Of a stretch of 64,000 nt of DNA, positions 55,101 through 64,000 are shown one piece after another. The translations under genes were made by a program, and so were the position numbers. This stretch comes from Dermatemys mawii. Lineage: Eukaryota; Chordata; Testudines; Dermatemydidae. Every line of letters begins with the position of its first letter. The stretch's first letter is position 1. A model generated the notes under the pieces. It searched no databases and was not told the DNA's origin. It saw nothing but the letters and a program-made list of their open reading frames with translations. The stretch lies in NCBI GenBank assembly GCA_007922305.1, contig ML677386.1, positions 7,225,802 to 7,289,801 of the forward strand. The letters are read 5' to 3'.

Positions 55101-58100
55101 ACACCATGGTTGAAGTGGAGTTAAATTATCATAAGGTCAAACAATTTTTTTTTCCTACTTAAGTTAAGGGAAGAGATTTTCAATGACATAAATGACGTTT
55201 AGGCATTTAAATTCCTATTGAAAGTCAATGGGAATTCAGTGCCTAAAATTCTGCCAAGATCTGTAAAAGTTCTATTTCTGAAGCAGTACTTTGGCATCAA
55301 CTTATTTTGGCTCAAAAAAAAAAAAAAAAAAAAAGACTGGTTACGTTAATCTTCCAGTTTCTGGTTTGCTTCTGGTGATGAACATGGTCTCTGACCTTTT
55401 CCAGTTAGAAATAACCATTACATTAATTTGATACTTCCAATGAGCAAACGGAGCAAAAAAAGTTAATGTACATAAAATATTCTAGTAGGGCTGTCAAGCG
55501 ATTAAAAAAAGTAGTCATGATTAAACGTGCTGTTAAATAATACTATTTATTTAAATATTTTTGGATGTTTTCTACATTTTCAAATATATTGATTTCAATT
55601 ACAACACAGACTACAAAGTATACAGTGCTCACTTTATATGTATTTGTAATAAAAACATTTGCATTGTAAAAACCAAGAGAAATAGTATTTTTCAATTCCC
55701 CCATTACAAGTACTGTAGTGCAATCTATTTATCATGAAAGTTGAACTTACAAATGCAGAATTATGTACAAAAAATAACTGCATTAAAAAATAAAAATGTA
55801 AAACTTTAGAGTCTACAAGTCCACTGAGTCCTACTTCAGCCAATCAAGTTTGGTTATAATTGGCAGGAGATAATGCTACCCACTTCTTGTTTACAATGTC
55901 ACCTGAAAGTGAGAACAGGCATTCGCATGGCACTGTTGTAGCTGGCGTCGCAAGATACTTACGTGCCAGATGAACTAAAGATTCATATGTCCCTTCATGC
56001 TTCAATACCATTTCAGAGGACATGCACCCATCTTGCAACGTTGGCTACAACAGTGCTATGTGAATGCCTGTTCTCACTTTCAGGTGACATTGTAAATAAG
56101 AAGCAGGCAACAGTATCTCCCGTCAATGTACATAAACTTATTTGTCTTAGCAATTGGCTGAACAAGAAGGACTAAGTGGACTTGTAAGCTCTAAAGAAGA
56201 GAGATTGGCTACCATTGACACACAACCCGTCAAGGAAATCCGCTGACAGGNNNNNNNNNNNNNNNNNNNNNNNNNNNNNNNNNNNNNNNNNNNNNNNNNN
56301 NNNNNNNNNNNNNNNNNNNNNNNNNNNNNNNNNNNNNNNNNNNNNNNNNNNNNNNNNNNNNNNNNNNNNNNNNNNNNNNNNNNNNNNNNNNNNNNNNNNN
56401 NNNNNNNNNNNNNNNNNNNNNNNNNNNNNNNNNNNNNNNNNNNNNNNNNNNNNNNNNNNNNNNNNNNNNNNNNNNNNNNNNNNNNNNNNNNNNNNNNNNN
56501 NNNNNNNNNNNNNNNNNNNNNNNNNNNNNNNNNNNNNNNNNNNNNNNNNNNNNNNNNNNNNNNNNNNNNNNNNNNNNNNNNNNNNNNNNNNNNNNNNNNN
56601 NNNNNNNNNNNNNNNNNNNNNNNNNNNNNNNNNNNNNNNNNNNNNNNNNNCCTGTCAGCGGATTTCCTTGACGGGTTGTGTGTCAATGGTAGCCAATGGG
56701 GGCTGCGGGAAGCAGCATGGGCCAAAGGATGTGCCGGCTGCCACTTCTCGCAGCACCTATTGGCCTGGAACAGCGAACCACGGCCAGTGGGAGTTGCGAT
56801 CGGCTGAACCTGTGGACACTGCAGGTAAACAAACTGTCCCGGCCCACCAGCGGATTTCCCTGATGGGCCGCATGCCAAAAGTTTTATATTGTTTTGTTTT
56901 TGAGTGCAGTTATGTAACAAAATAAAAATCCACATTTGTAAGTTACACTTTCTTGATAAAGATATTGTACTACTGAACTTGTCTAAGATAAGTTGAAAAA
57001 TACTATTTCTTTTATCATTTTTACAGTGAAAATATTTATAATAAAAATAATGTAGTGACAACTGTACACTTTGTATTCTGTGTTGTAATAGAAAACAATA
57101 TATTTGAAAATGTAGAAAAACATCCATAAATATTTAATAAATTTCAGTTGGTATTCTATTGTTTAACAGTGCGATTAATCACAATTATTTTATTTCATTG
57201 TGATTAATTTTTTTTAATCACCTGAGTTAACTGCCATTAATTGACAGCCCAAAATCTGAATTCGCCAAAATATACAAATTTTAGGATTTCTTTCACCATA
57301 TTAACAGAATCTTAAGAAATTTAAGACAATTTTCTCTCTTTTCTATGTCAAAATATATTCATACATCTAAACCCTTTGTAAAACTATTCTAGAAGACTTA
57401 CCATGTAGTTAGGAATGAAACTTCCTGAAGACTTTTGAAGTGAGAACATTTCAAGATCTGCACTCTAAAATCTAAAGCATTTCTTACACGCCACACATCA
57501 AAAGGATTGAAGGGACTCTAAGCTGTTCTTTGTAGCTCCACCATAATTAAACTTTTAATCTGTGTTTCCAGTGTAAACACTTCCTTCAAGTTTGGTGCTA
57601 TAGTGTGTGTTTTTTGTTTTGTTTTATTTTAAGAAAACATCACTTGAACCTGTAAGTTAACATATGCAGTCACAGCCTGGAAGGGTTTCTTTTTTCCTTT
57701 TTGTATTGAAAAGCTGTAGTTATTTTAAAATAGTCCAAATGCAATACAAAAACTTGTTACTTTTATCTAACATGTTTACATAATTTATTTTTTGATTAAA
57801 ATAGAACTTGGGCAGCTATTTGGGCCCAATCCCTGAACTAGTAAATATCAGAACTTCCATTCACTTTAATTTCCACTTGAGCAACAAACATAGCACCACC
57901 TAATCCTTGGTATTTTTCCTTTTGAACTAGAAGCCTCAGAAGACATTACATTAAATTGTATTTACACTATTGCATATTTTATATACTGTATGTAGTTACA
58001 TAAAAGGGTCAGTCATGACCACATTAAAAGGGAAATAACTAATTTTATTATTGAATTTTTAAAAGTCATTGTTAATATGCACTGTATTTACACAAGATGC

Positions 58101-59309
58101 ATGAATCAATGTTGTGCACCGTGATAATAAAAACATAGTAGTAAAACATTAAAGTAGTGAATAGAATTTCTCAAGAGAACAGAGCACTCATTCTATTCTA
58201 CACCATAACCACCAGTCTACAACAGCAGCTTTTTAGGAGAAGTGAGTGAAATATACTAGAATTCCAGGAGCATTTATGTAGGCAAATATAGCCACTGCCC
58301 GCTGGAATTTAAACAGAGCATCAGGATTAACAGTTTACTCTCATGAAAAACAAAACAAAAAAACCTCCTCCCTCCCCCTCTAACTCACCACAGTTTCTTT
58401 CACAATCCACAAGAAGTCAGAGAGTAGTTTTACATCTCACCTGAAACTGTTCTTTCAGCAGCACAAGCCCTTTAATGCTATGCAGAGAAACTGCTGCAAA
58501 CCTTACTCACAGTAGAACTTGGCATTCACTGGATGACCTACACTTGGTTTTCCTTTGAGATGTTCTTCTCATGTACTCATCAGACTCACTCCTGCTTAGC
58601 TGAGATCTGACAAATCTCAAGCTCAAAGAATTTGCCACAAAACTCCCATTAAGGAGACTCCTAAAACTAATCCATCATGCCCAGATAAAAGTGCATGTAC
58701 CCTTATTTATTTACACAGTATGGTTTTACCTTCAGTGCAATGCCAGGGAAGAAGATGAACTCATCAGAAAAAATGTCTCGCAAGAAGTTGAAGCAGCTAT
58801 AGATTTCCTCTGGGTGGAGTGGGGGGCGGAGCGGGGAAGGAGAAGGAGGAAGAGATAAGGTTAAGGATATAACACTGTTCATTTAATTCATTTGTAAAAT
58901 AAGGAGGGGGAAACGCCTTCAGTGTAAGAGGAAACTTCTAACAAGGCACTATCAGCACAAATGTTTGGACGAAAAAAAATATGAGCATGTACACAGAGAC
59001 TCATTCGACTTGAAATAGTATCATCTATATACTTTATGCAACTAAGCTTAAAAAAGGGAAAAAGTTGGTTGTATTTGTGCAACCTCCCTGAACATACAGG
59101 AAACACTGTAGATGTTTAAAACTAAATTAAAAATTTAATCTTTGCCAAAGCAAATGTTTTCTGTTTAAAAAAAAAGTTATCACAAGTACTACACAACGGA
59201 AAGTGCTGACTGCTACAATATTTCACTGCCACAAGCAAGGAGGAGAGAGCTTTCGAACTAACTGCACTCTATGGGAATAAATCTAGGATGCAGGTAGTGC
59301 AGGAGTATG

Positions 59310-59349
<40 letters not shown>

Positions 59350-62300
59350 CCTGAACAGTCAGAGCAAGGCCACATCATGCTAAACTATTCCACAATCCTA
59401 TTAAATAGCATTCAGACCCTACTAAAGGAAGTAAATTGTTCCAAATACTGTTCCATATACCACAACTGGAGTATGGAAAGCTATTTTCACTGTCTATTTG
59501 CTGGAGTTGGTCCTCCCAGGCAAGCTACCAATGCAAATCAGAACGCCACAAGAGAAAGGCCTGCAGAGTATCTACTTTCAAGTCAGTAATATGTGGCAGA
59601 TCAGTATAAATAATGTCACGATTCACGGGAGTCACATTGCCTTGTCCCATGACTTAATACATTGCAAAAACATCTGCCATCGTTCCCAGAAGAATGCTGT
59701 AACGTGGCTGTGAAAATAGGTTAGCTTTGTGCTAGTGTGAACAGGGCATAAAAAAGCCAAAAAACCAAAAACAAATCTGATGCCAGTGGGCCTTGTTCTG
59801 AATGTTGATGTAAATTTTACATCTGAGTAGCACCCCGTGACATCAGCAGGCACTCCAGGTGCCCAACACTTCTGAAAGTCAGGGCAAGCTCCTTTATAAT
59901 ACATTAATATTATGAAGTTACCTTTTCTGAAACTTTGCGTCATCTGCAATGCTACTGCCACCAGAGACGGGCGCACAAACACATTTAGCAACTGGTTCCT
60001 GTAGGCTCCACACATGAGGATGGAGAGGGCCTGTTTAAAAACAAGGTCCTCTGTAGCTCCATCCTCCATTCCCATGTTATTTAAAACCACTTGGCCATTG
60101 ACAAGGCTCACAATGTTGGAGTGCAGGGCAAGGCTGGACGTGACTGCTTTATTGGCACACAGATTATCTAGTAAAAAGACATAACACTCAGGGAAATGCT
60201 AAAGGAAAAAGTAAATGCAGAATGTATAAAATTACATTATATTTTGCAACCTAGAACAATTTTTACCTCTAAGAACACTTAGAAAACAGTTCCAGGATGA
60301 TCCATGTTGGAAAGAGGCAGAAGAAAGCATGGGGTGAGGTGGAGGGAATAATTTCAGTCATTCCTGGAACTACAACCTAAACTTTATCATTAGGGCCCTA
60401 CCAAATTCACAGGATTTTTCACAGTCAATTTCACAGGATTTTAAAAATCATAAATTTCATTATTTCAGCTATTTAAATCTGAAATTTCAGTGTTGTAATT
60501 GTAGGAGTCCTGACTCAAAAAGGAGTTGTGGGTGGGTCACAAGGTTATTGTAGGGATGTGGGGGCATCACGGTATTGCAACCTTTACACTTTTGCGTGGC
60601 TGCCTGCAGAGGTGGGCCCTCAGTCAGCAGCTGCCACTCTCCGGCCACCCAGCTCTGAAGGCAGCGCAGAAGTAAGGGTGGCAATAGCCCCCCTAGAATA
60701 ATCTTGTGACCCTCCACTCCAATTCCCTTTTGGGTAAAGACCCTCAATTTGAGAAACGCTGGTCTCCCCCATGAAATCTATATAGGATAGGGTAAAAGCA
60801 CACACAAAAAATGGATTTCACAAGGGAGTCCAGCTTTCATGGTCTGTGATGTGTTTTTCACAGCTGTGAATTTGGTAGGGCCCTACTTATCACCTCAGGA
60901 AATAGGAAGTGGTCTCCTTCCCTCTCTGCAAACAATGGTTACCCACTTTTGGTCTGAATCTCTCAATGGAGAACACAGAGCTACACTATTAGACAGGTAC
61001 ATTTCATAGCTCTGAACACATTTTTTAGATCTGCAAATGTACATTCTTAATTCTCATCTACCCTTCTGTCAAGATAAGAGCAAAATTTGCCTCTTAGATC
61101 TGCATGGTTAATCTCAGTTCAGATATTTTTCTACTGCTGCATGCCAATATTACACTAGCATCAATGGGAATTCTGCACACATAAGGAGAGAAAGTCACGT
61201 CAAAATTAGATGGATAAATATTTAAGAGGAGAATTTTGATTTAAAACTAGCTCTCATTGCAAGTGGCTCACCTTCCTAAGCAAACAAGGAATACTTGTGG
61301 CACCTTAGAGACTAACCAGTTTATTTCAGCATAAGCTTTTGTGGGCGATAGCTACTTCATCAGATGCACAGAATGGAACACACAGAAGTAAGATGCATTT
61401 ATATACACAGAAAGCAGAAAAAGTTGCAAATTACCAAACCAACTTTTTCTGCTTTCTTTGTATATAAATGCATTTTCTGTGTATATAAATGCAGTGTAAC
61501 TTTTCTTAGCAAAAGGAATATAACTTTCTCTGCGTACCAGGCCACTCGAGGAATCCTCCAAAAGCCTGCGTTAAGCCTTTCAGCCAAAGTGTCTTTTCAA
61601 CCAGAAGTTCAAAATCTATGGCTGGCAAATTCTGGAGCAGGACAGAAGCAATTAATATCCAAGGGCTCAGAACCATGTTTTCTATCTGTAGAAGCTCCAT
61701 TTTGTAGGCTACATCAGTGACAAATTCCTGGATATCCTCAGACAGCCTTTGGGGAAGATGCCTGAAAGAAAAAGACCAAATAACATAATACATTACAACC
61801 AAGAAGCAGCTCTACATCCTAGGATATAATTTATATCCTAATCCCATTAGTCCTGTACTGTACCCATATATGTCTGTTCTCCACGTAGATACTCTTCTGC
61901 CCTTTGTACCCACAGTACAGCATCAAACACACCTGTTCAATTATGCAAGTACACAAGACCTAAATTATGAAGCAAGGCCTTCAGATCTAAGCAAGAATTA
62001 TGTCAACTGATTACAAAAAAAGTTCAAAACCTTCCACTTTATTCAAAAGATTCCAAAAATACCATACAATGTAAAAAATATATTGCTAATGCATATTATC
62101 TGTTTGCATTATAGCAAAGAAATACCACACCTGCCAGGATAAAGCAGCTCAGAAGGAGGGGAGCCTTTCTGGACTCTATGTCCAGCTTAGGAAGAATGGT
62201 TGTTTTTGTGGATTTATGCAATATAAACAGATATTTGCAACTCTGTAGGAAAAAGTAATTTTTGCAGCTATTAACCTGGTTACATACTTGCATTATTTTG

Positions 62301-63921
62301 GAGGCTTTGATTTTGGGTGTTAAACAAAGGTAAACTCTTCACTCTCTCCAGAATGCTCTATTACACAAACACACATTCACACACTTAACTACTTGACTAC
62401 ATTACACTCCCATCACACCACCTCTTTTAGACACTCTACGTGATTGGAAGCCAAAGTTGGTTTGTAAAGAGAATGTAGTAAATTTCCAGAGTTGGCCTCA
62501 GGTTCCTTCTGCCCCACGCAAAATAGAAAAATCTTTCCTCCTCATAGCGCTAGTGTCTGCCTTCCCCATGTGGCTGAGAAAGACTTGGATGAAAATGAGC
62601 TGGAGGAAGCTAAGTCCAGACAAGACAGAGGCAATGATAGCATGCAGAGGGAAAAGCATCTAGATGGTCAGGGTAGTGCCTGTATTCCCCACTATTGTGG
62701 GGATTCATCAATCCTTTGCCCAAGAGGTTTGTAATTAAGAGGAGCTTTTAAATATCCATTTTCTGTCTTCCAGGGAGCCCATCATCTCAGACAGATGGAT
62801 TTTGGAAGTTGTATCTACAGGTTACTCTATACAGATCAACTTCTTTCTGCTCCCTTACCTCTGCTCTCCTCTTCTTCAGGGACTCCCCTGACAAGAGTCT
62901 TATGAGGCAGGAGGTACAATCTCCCTAACGCTGGGGCCGATCAAACCTTCATTGGGAAAGGATTCGCTGTGATTCCTGGTCCCAAAGAAAAATGGGATGG
63001 AGACCAATTCTAGTCAGCACACTCAACATCTTTGTTCACACTCAGTGGTGCAGAATGGTAACCATGATCATTCCTTCTATGGGCCTAAGAGATTGGTTAG
63101 TTCCCTTGACCTCCAGGATGCTTATTTCCATTTAGCCATGTATCCGTCACTGAGACATATCCTATGCTTTGTGTGGGCAGAGACCACTGTTGATAACACA
63201 TCCTACATTTCAGCTTTTTCATCACTCCAGGAGCTGGGGAATATAACATCTGCTATTCTCAAACAAAAGCCATGAAAATCTTAAATCCCAGATATCAAAT
63301 TGGGAAACCATTCATCTTGTCAGAAAATTACCACTTCTTAGCACAAGGACACATGCTATCTGCAATGATGAAGGCCGCAGTGGGGGGAAGGGGAAGATTT
63401 GAAATGGTGAAACAACTGAAATACTTCAGTTACTGACAGCTCTCAATGGTAGAGCTCTGTATTTAAGAGCCTATCATGGCACATACATCACCGTAATCTT
63501 GAAGAGGGTACTCAACCACATTCACAAAACAAGCAACAAATAATGAGCTTTTTCAGAAATACCTGATCACTTGAGTCACACCATCCCCCGACTTTAAGAA
63601 AAACATGGCTGAGCTGCCTGAATAGCCACATCAAGGAGAGAGGAGAGGAGAAAGAAAGAACTTGACTTGCTCACAGCGTGGAGATGAAAAGAAAAATGCT
63701 ACTCTCCAGCCTTCACTGTTTTACATGAGTCAAAAACAAACTAACTATTGATTTGCACACAAACTATTGGGAGAGCAGATGTTTTGGTACCTTGGGACTA
63801 AGTTATAAGGACACCGATTGATTCTACCAGATGCCAATGATCTGAGCGATACAGGCTGCCCAAAATACACATGTATGCTTCCAAAATTGTCACTGAGGAT
63901 TTTTCTGGCTTTCAGCAATCC
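49132..63921 (-). CDS. GNPAT: Dihydroxyacetone phosphate acyltransferase, C-terminal part (9 exons; 5' end outside window)
   Basis: Peroxisomal enzyme acylating dihydroxyacetone phosphate, the first step of ether-phospholipid (plasmalogen) synthesis. Exons in coding order: 63921-63791, 61761-61538, 60167-59922, 58809-58730, 54706-54566, 51669-51570, 51467-51374, 49482-49421 and 49175-49132. They total 1122 nt, giving the last 373 residues of a protein about 680 aa long in human. Recognisable blocks include [51 protein letters not shown] and [20 protein letters not shown]. All junctions are GT/AG and in phase. The acyltransferase catalytic motifs would be in the missing exons. The last exon ends in Ala-Arg-Leu, a type 1 peroxisomal targeting signal variant. 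The gene is head-to-tail with PDCD2 on the same strand. Identification is very secure. Confidence 0.96.
49421..49482 (-). CDS. GNPAT: GNPAT penultimate exon
   Basis: Encodes [20 protein letters not shown]. The acceptor is ATCTAG and the donor GTAAGT. It aligns with the family's poorly conserved near-terminal stretch. Confidence 0.9.
49890..50140. repeat. MIR-like SINE remnant
   Basis: ACAACACCCCAGTGATGTAG then CATCCCTATTTTACATTAG, as in MIR 3' halves. In a GNPAT intron. Confidence 0.55.
51130..51262. repeat. Interspersed repeat A, copy 3 (reverse)
   Basis: Contains ATCTGATGAAGTGGG, CCCACGAAAGCTTATGATC and ACTAACACGGCTACCCCTCT, the longest of the three copies. Between two GNPAT exons. Confidence 0.8.
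51374..51467 (-). CDS. GNPAT: GNPAT internal exon
   Basis: Encodes [20 protein letters not shown] and [24 protein letters not shown] is a family signature. The acceptor is TTGTAG and the donor GTAAGT. Confidence 0.95.
51570..51669 (-). CDS. GNPAT: GNPAT internal exon
   Basis: Encodes [20 protein letters not shown] and on to FQLLESG. The acceptor is TTTTAG and the donor GTATGT. Less conserved than its neighbours but at the expected place and phase. Confidence 0.92.
52058..53768 (+). mobile_element. CR1 LINE, 5'-truncated, interrupted by a histone H4 retropseudogene
   Basis: Non-LTR retrotransposon 3' portion in a GNPAT intron. Reverse-transcriptase remnants include [20 protein letters not shown] near 52118, the FADD motif near 52385, and [12 protein letters not shown] at 52487. 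The 3' end is typical of reptile CR1, ending GACCCAGTATGGCCGTTC near 53758. Premature stops and small indels show it is dead. The insertion at about 52645-53031 splits it in two. Confidence 0.95.
52682..52993 (-). pseudogene. Histone H4 processed pseudogene
   Basis: An intronless, full-length H4 coding sequence: 312 nt, 104 codons, no indels. It starts [17 protein letters not shown] and ends in GG and TAA. It is broken by a TAA at codon 73 (normally Tyr) and by at least eight Arg changes to His, Cys or Gln, consistent with CpG decay of CGN codons. Inserted in the CR1 element between about 52644 and 53032. No poly(A) tail or clear histone stem-loop is seen. The inserted length of about 387 bp is about what a replication-dependent H4 mRNA would give. 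Confidence 0.95.
54566..54706 (-). CDS. GNPAT: GNPAT internal exon
   Basis: Encodes 47 residues, DFEEGCFLL through ILVTEKGN and [11 protein letters not shown], in phase 0 at both ends. The acceptor is CCACAG and the donor GTACGC. Confidence 0.95.
55170..55262. repeat. Short palindromic repeat
   Basis: TTTAGGCATTTAAATTCC pairs with GGGAATTCAGTGCCTAAA around a TATTGAAAGTCAAT centre, forming an imperfect hairpin about 60 bp long. Typical of a short fold-back MITE. Confidence 0.6.
55844..56038 (-). pseudogene. hAT transposase C-terminal remnant (left arm)
   Basis: Open for 64 codons, with [20 protein letters not shown] then IVNKK, resembling the hAT dimerisation region near the transposase C-terminus. 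Upstream coding sequence is absent because the element turns back on itself here. Confidence 0.8.
56043..56178 (+). pseudogene. hAT transposase C-terminal remnant (right arm)
   Basis: Inverted partner of the left-arm remnant: [20 protein letters not shown], then a tail ending WLNKKD and stop. Diverged from its partner by scattered substitutions. Confidence 0.78.
56192..56880. mobile_element. Second DNA element nested in the fold-back hAT, containing a gap
   Basis: Interrupts the right arm between CTCTAAAG and AAGTTTTATA. The visible parts are GC-rich, with AGCGGATTTCCTTGACGGG beside the gap and AGCGGATTTCCCTGATGGG near 56850. A relative of its right end occurs at 25970-26045. Confidence 0.65.
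56251..56650. other. Assembly gap (400 N)
   Basis: Exactly 400 N, flanked by a perfect 47-bp inverted repeat directly at its edges: 56204-56250 and 56651-56697. The true content and length are unknown. Confidence 0.99.
57251..58729. other. GNPAT: GNPAT intron sequence
   Basis: AT-rich intron after the fold-back element; no exon or clear repeat recognised. Confidence 0.55.
58730..58809 (-). CDS. GNPAT: GNPAT internal exon
   Basis: Encodes [20 protein letters not shown] and FPGIALK. The acceptor CACCCAG follows a long pyrimidine tract; the donor is GTAAAA. Confidence 0.95.
59315..59344. repeat. (AC)n microsatellite
   Basis: About 15 AC units in a GNPAT intron. Confidence 0.95.
59922..60167 (-). 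CDS. GNPAT: GNPAT internal exon
   Basis: Encodes 81 full residues. LHSNIVSLV and [20 protein letters not shown] are conserved; the stretch between them is variable. The acceptor is ACTAG and the donor GTAACT. Confidence 0.96.
60391..60885. mobile_element. DNA transposon with 20-bp TIRs
   Basis: 495 bp in a GNPAT intron. The ends are exact inverted copies of TAGGGCCCTACCAAATTCAC. A weak 8-bp duplication may be present (TTTATCAT and CTTATCAC). No transposase remnant seen. Confidence 0.85.
61285..61372. repeat. Interspersed repeat A, copy 2
   Basis: Contains GGCACCTTAGAGACTAACCA, AGCATAAGCTTTTGTGGGC and CTTCATCAGATGCA. Same orientation as the copy at 18511. Confidence 0.8.
61538..61761 (-). 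CDS. GNPAT: GNPAT internal exon
   Basis: Encodes 74 full residues including [20 protein letters not shown] and [20 protein letters not shown]. The acceptor is TTTCAG and the donor GTACGC. Confidence 0.96.
62400..62739 (+). other. Possible retroelement remnant
   Basis: A frame around 62577-62640 reads [19 protein letters not shown], reminiscent of the W-x-L-x-P-x-KTE stretch after the non-LTR reverse-transcriptase palm. Weak support. It adjoins the DIRS-like remnant. Confidence 0.35.
62740..63285 (+). mobile_element. Reverse-transcriptase remnant, DIRS-like or gypsy-like
   Basis: In a GNPAT intron. FLVPKKNG near 62974 and [19 protein letters not shown] at 63102-63158 match the fingers/palm start of DIRS and gypsy-type reverse transcriptases. 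Several frameshifts separate the blocks. Upstream, about 62800, QTDGFWKL and following residues resemble the DIRS pre-RT region. No long terminal repeats seen. Confidence 0.75.
63791..63921 (-). CDS. GNPAT: GNPAT internal exon (first in window)
   Basis: Encodes [20 protein letters not shown] and on to PYNLVPR, matching the region around human residue 310. The acceptor is CTTCAG, entered at phase 0; the donor is GTACCA. Confidence 0.96.
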
Positions 63922-64000
63922 CTGAAGTGAGGAGAGGGGAAAAAAATGAGTTGATATTACAGGGATATACAAACAGGCAAATACACTATTATTATTAAAT

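Larger units (their letters stand above)
55487..57250. mobile_element. Fold-back hAT element containing inverted transposase 3' ends
   Basis: Ends are GGGCTGTCA near 55488 and TGACAGCCC at 57242-57250. Each half carries a hAT C-terminal dimerisation-type fragment: minus strand 55844-56038 ([15 protein letters not shown]) and plus strand 56050-56175 (the same motif). The halves are inverted copies; for example 55897-55947 matches the reverse complement of 56043-56093 at about 48 of 51 positions. The right half is split by a second element and a gap (about 56192-56880). No intact transposase. Confidence 0.85.

Noticed and set aside
56147..57127. 326-codon frame across the second N gap
   Set aside because: Extended by the gap. 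The coding parts are transposon sequence and resemble no intact protein.

Overview
This window is vertebrate nuclear DNA, most likely from a cryptodire turtle. Genes are split into short exons with consensus GT/AG splice sites. The repeats are CR1 LINEs, many short hAT-type DNA transposons with 8-bp target duplications, and a tRNA-derived SINE (45363-45560) resembling the tRNA-Lys SINEs of turtles. There is no prokaryotic gene organisation, CRISPR array or operon. The species call is inference from repeat content.

Four protein-coding genes can be read. PSMB1 (proteasome beta subunit) is complete on the minus strand: six exons, 12790-20115, 237 aa. TBP (TATA-binding protein) is complete on the plus strand: seven coding exons, 22745-33211, 300 aa, with at least one upstream noncoding exon. 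PSMB1 and TBP are divergent and share a CpG-rich promoter interrupted by a 400-N gap. PDCD2 is complete on the minus strand: six exons, 37696-47082, 361 aa, tail-to-tail with TBP. GNPAT (peroxisomal DHAP acyltransferase) is 5'-truncated by the window edge: nine exons, 49132-63921, minus strand, head-to-tail upstream of PDCD2. Every exon phase was checked and every joined frame is open.

Layout: 1-12.7 kb is repeat-rich intergenic DNA; 12.8-20.1 kb PSMB1; 20.1-20.8 kb bidirectional promoter; 20.7-33.8 kb TBP; 33.8-37.6 kb intergenic with a CR1 copy; 37.7-47.1 kb PDCD2; 47.1-47.5 kb PDCD2 CpG promoter; 47.5-49.1 kb intergenic plus GNPAT 3'UTR; 49.1-64 kb GNPAT exons and repeat-filled introns. 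The four genes serve unrelated housekeeping roles (protein degradation, transcription initiation, a PDCD2-family function, ether-lipid synthesis). They are linked by conserved synteny, not by a shared pathway.

The most unusual structures are: (a) a diverged inverted duplication making the PSMB1/TBP promoter near-palindromic, with a YY1-like/ETS-like module in each arm; (b) a full-length histone H4 retropseudogene inside a CR1 element in a GNPAT intron; (c) a fold-back hAT element built from two copies of a transposase 3' end and hosting a second element with an assembly gap; (d) two gaps of exactly 400 N, both flanked by inverted repeats; (e) a 43-bp tandem repeat carrying ETS-like sites at the PDCD2 promoter. 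I found no convincing new multi-gene biological system.
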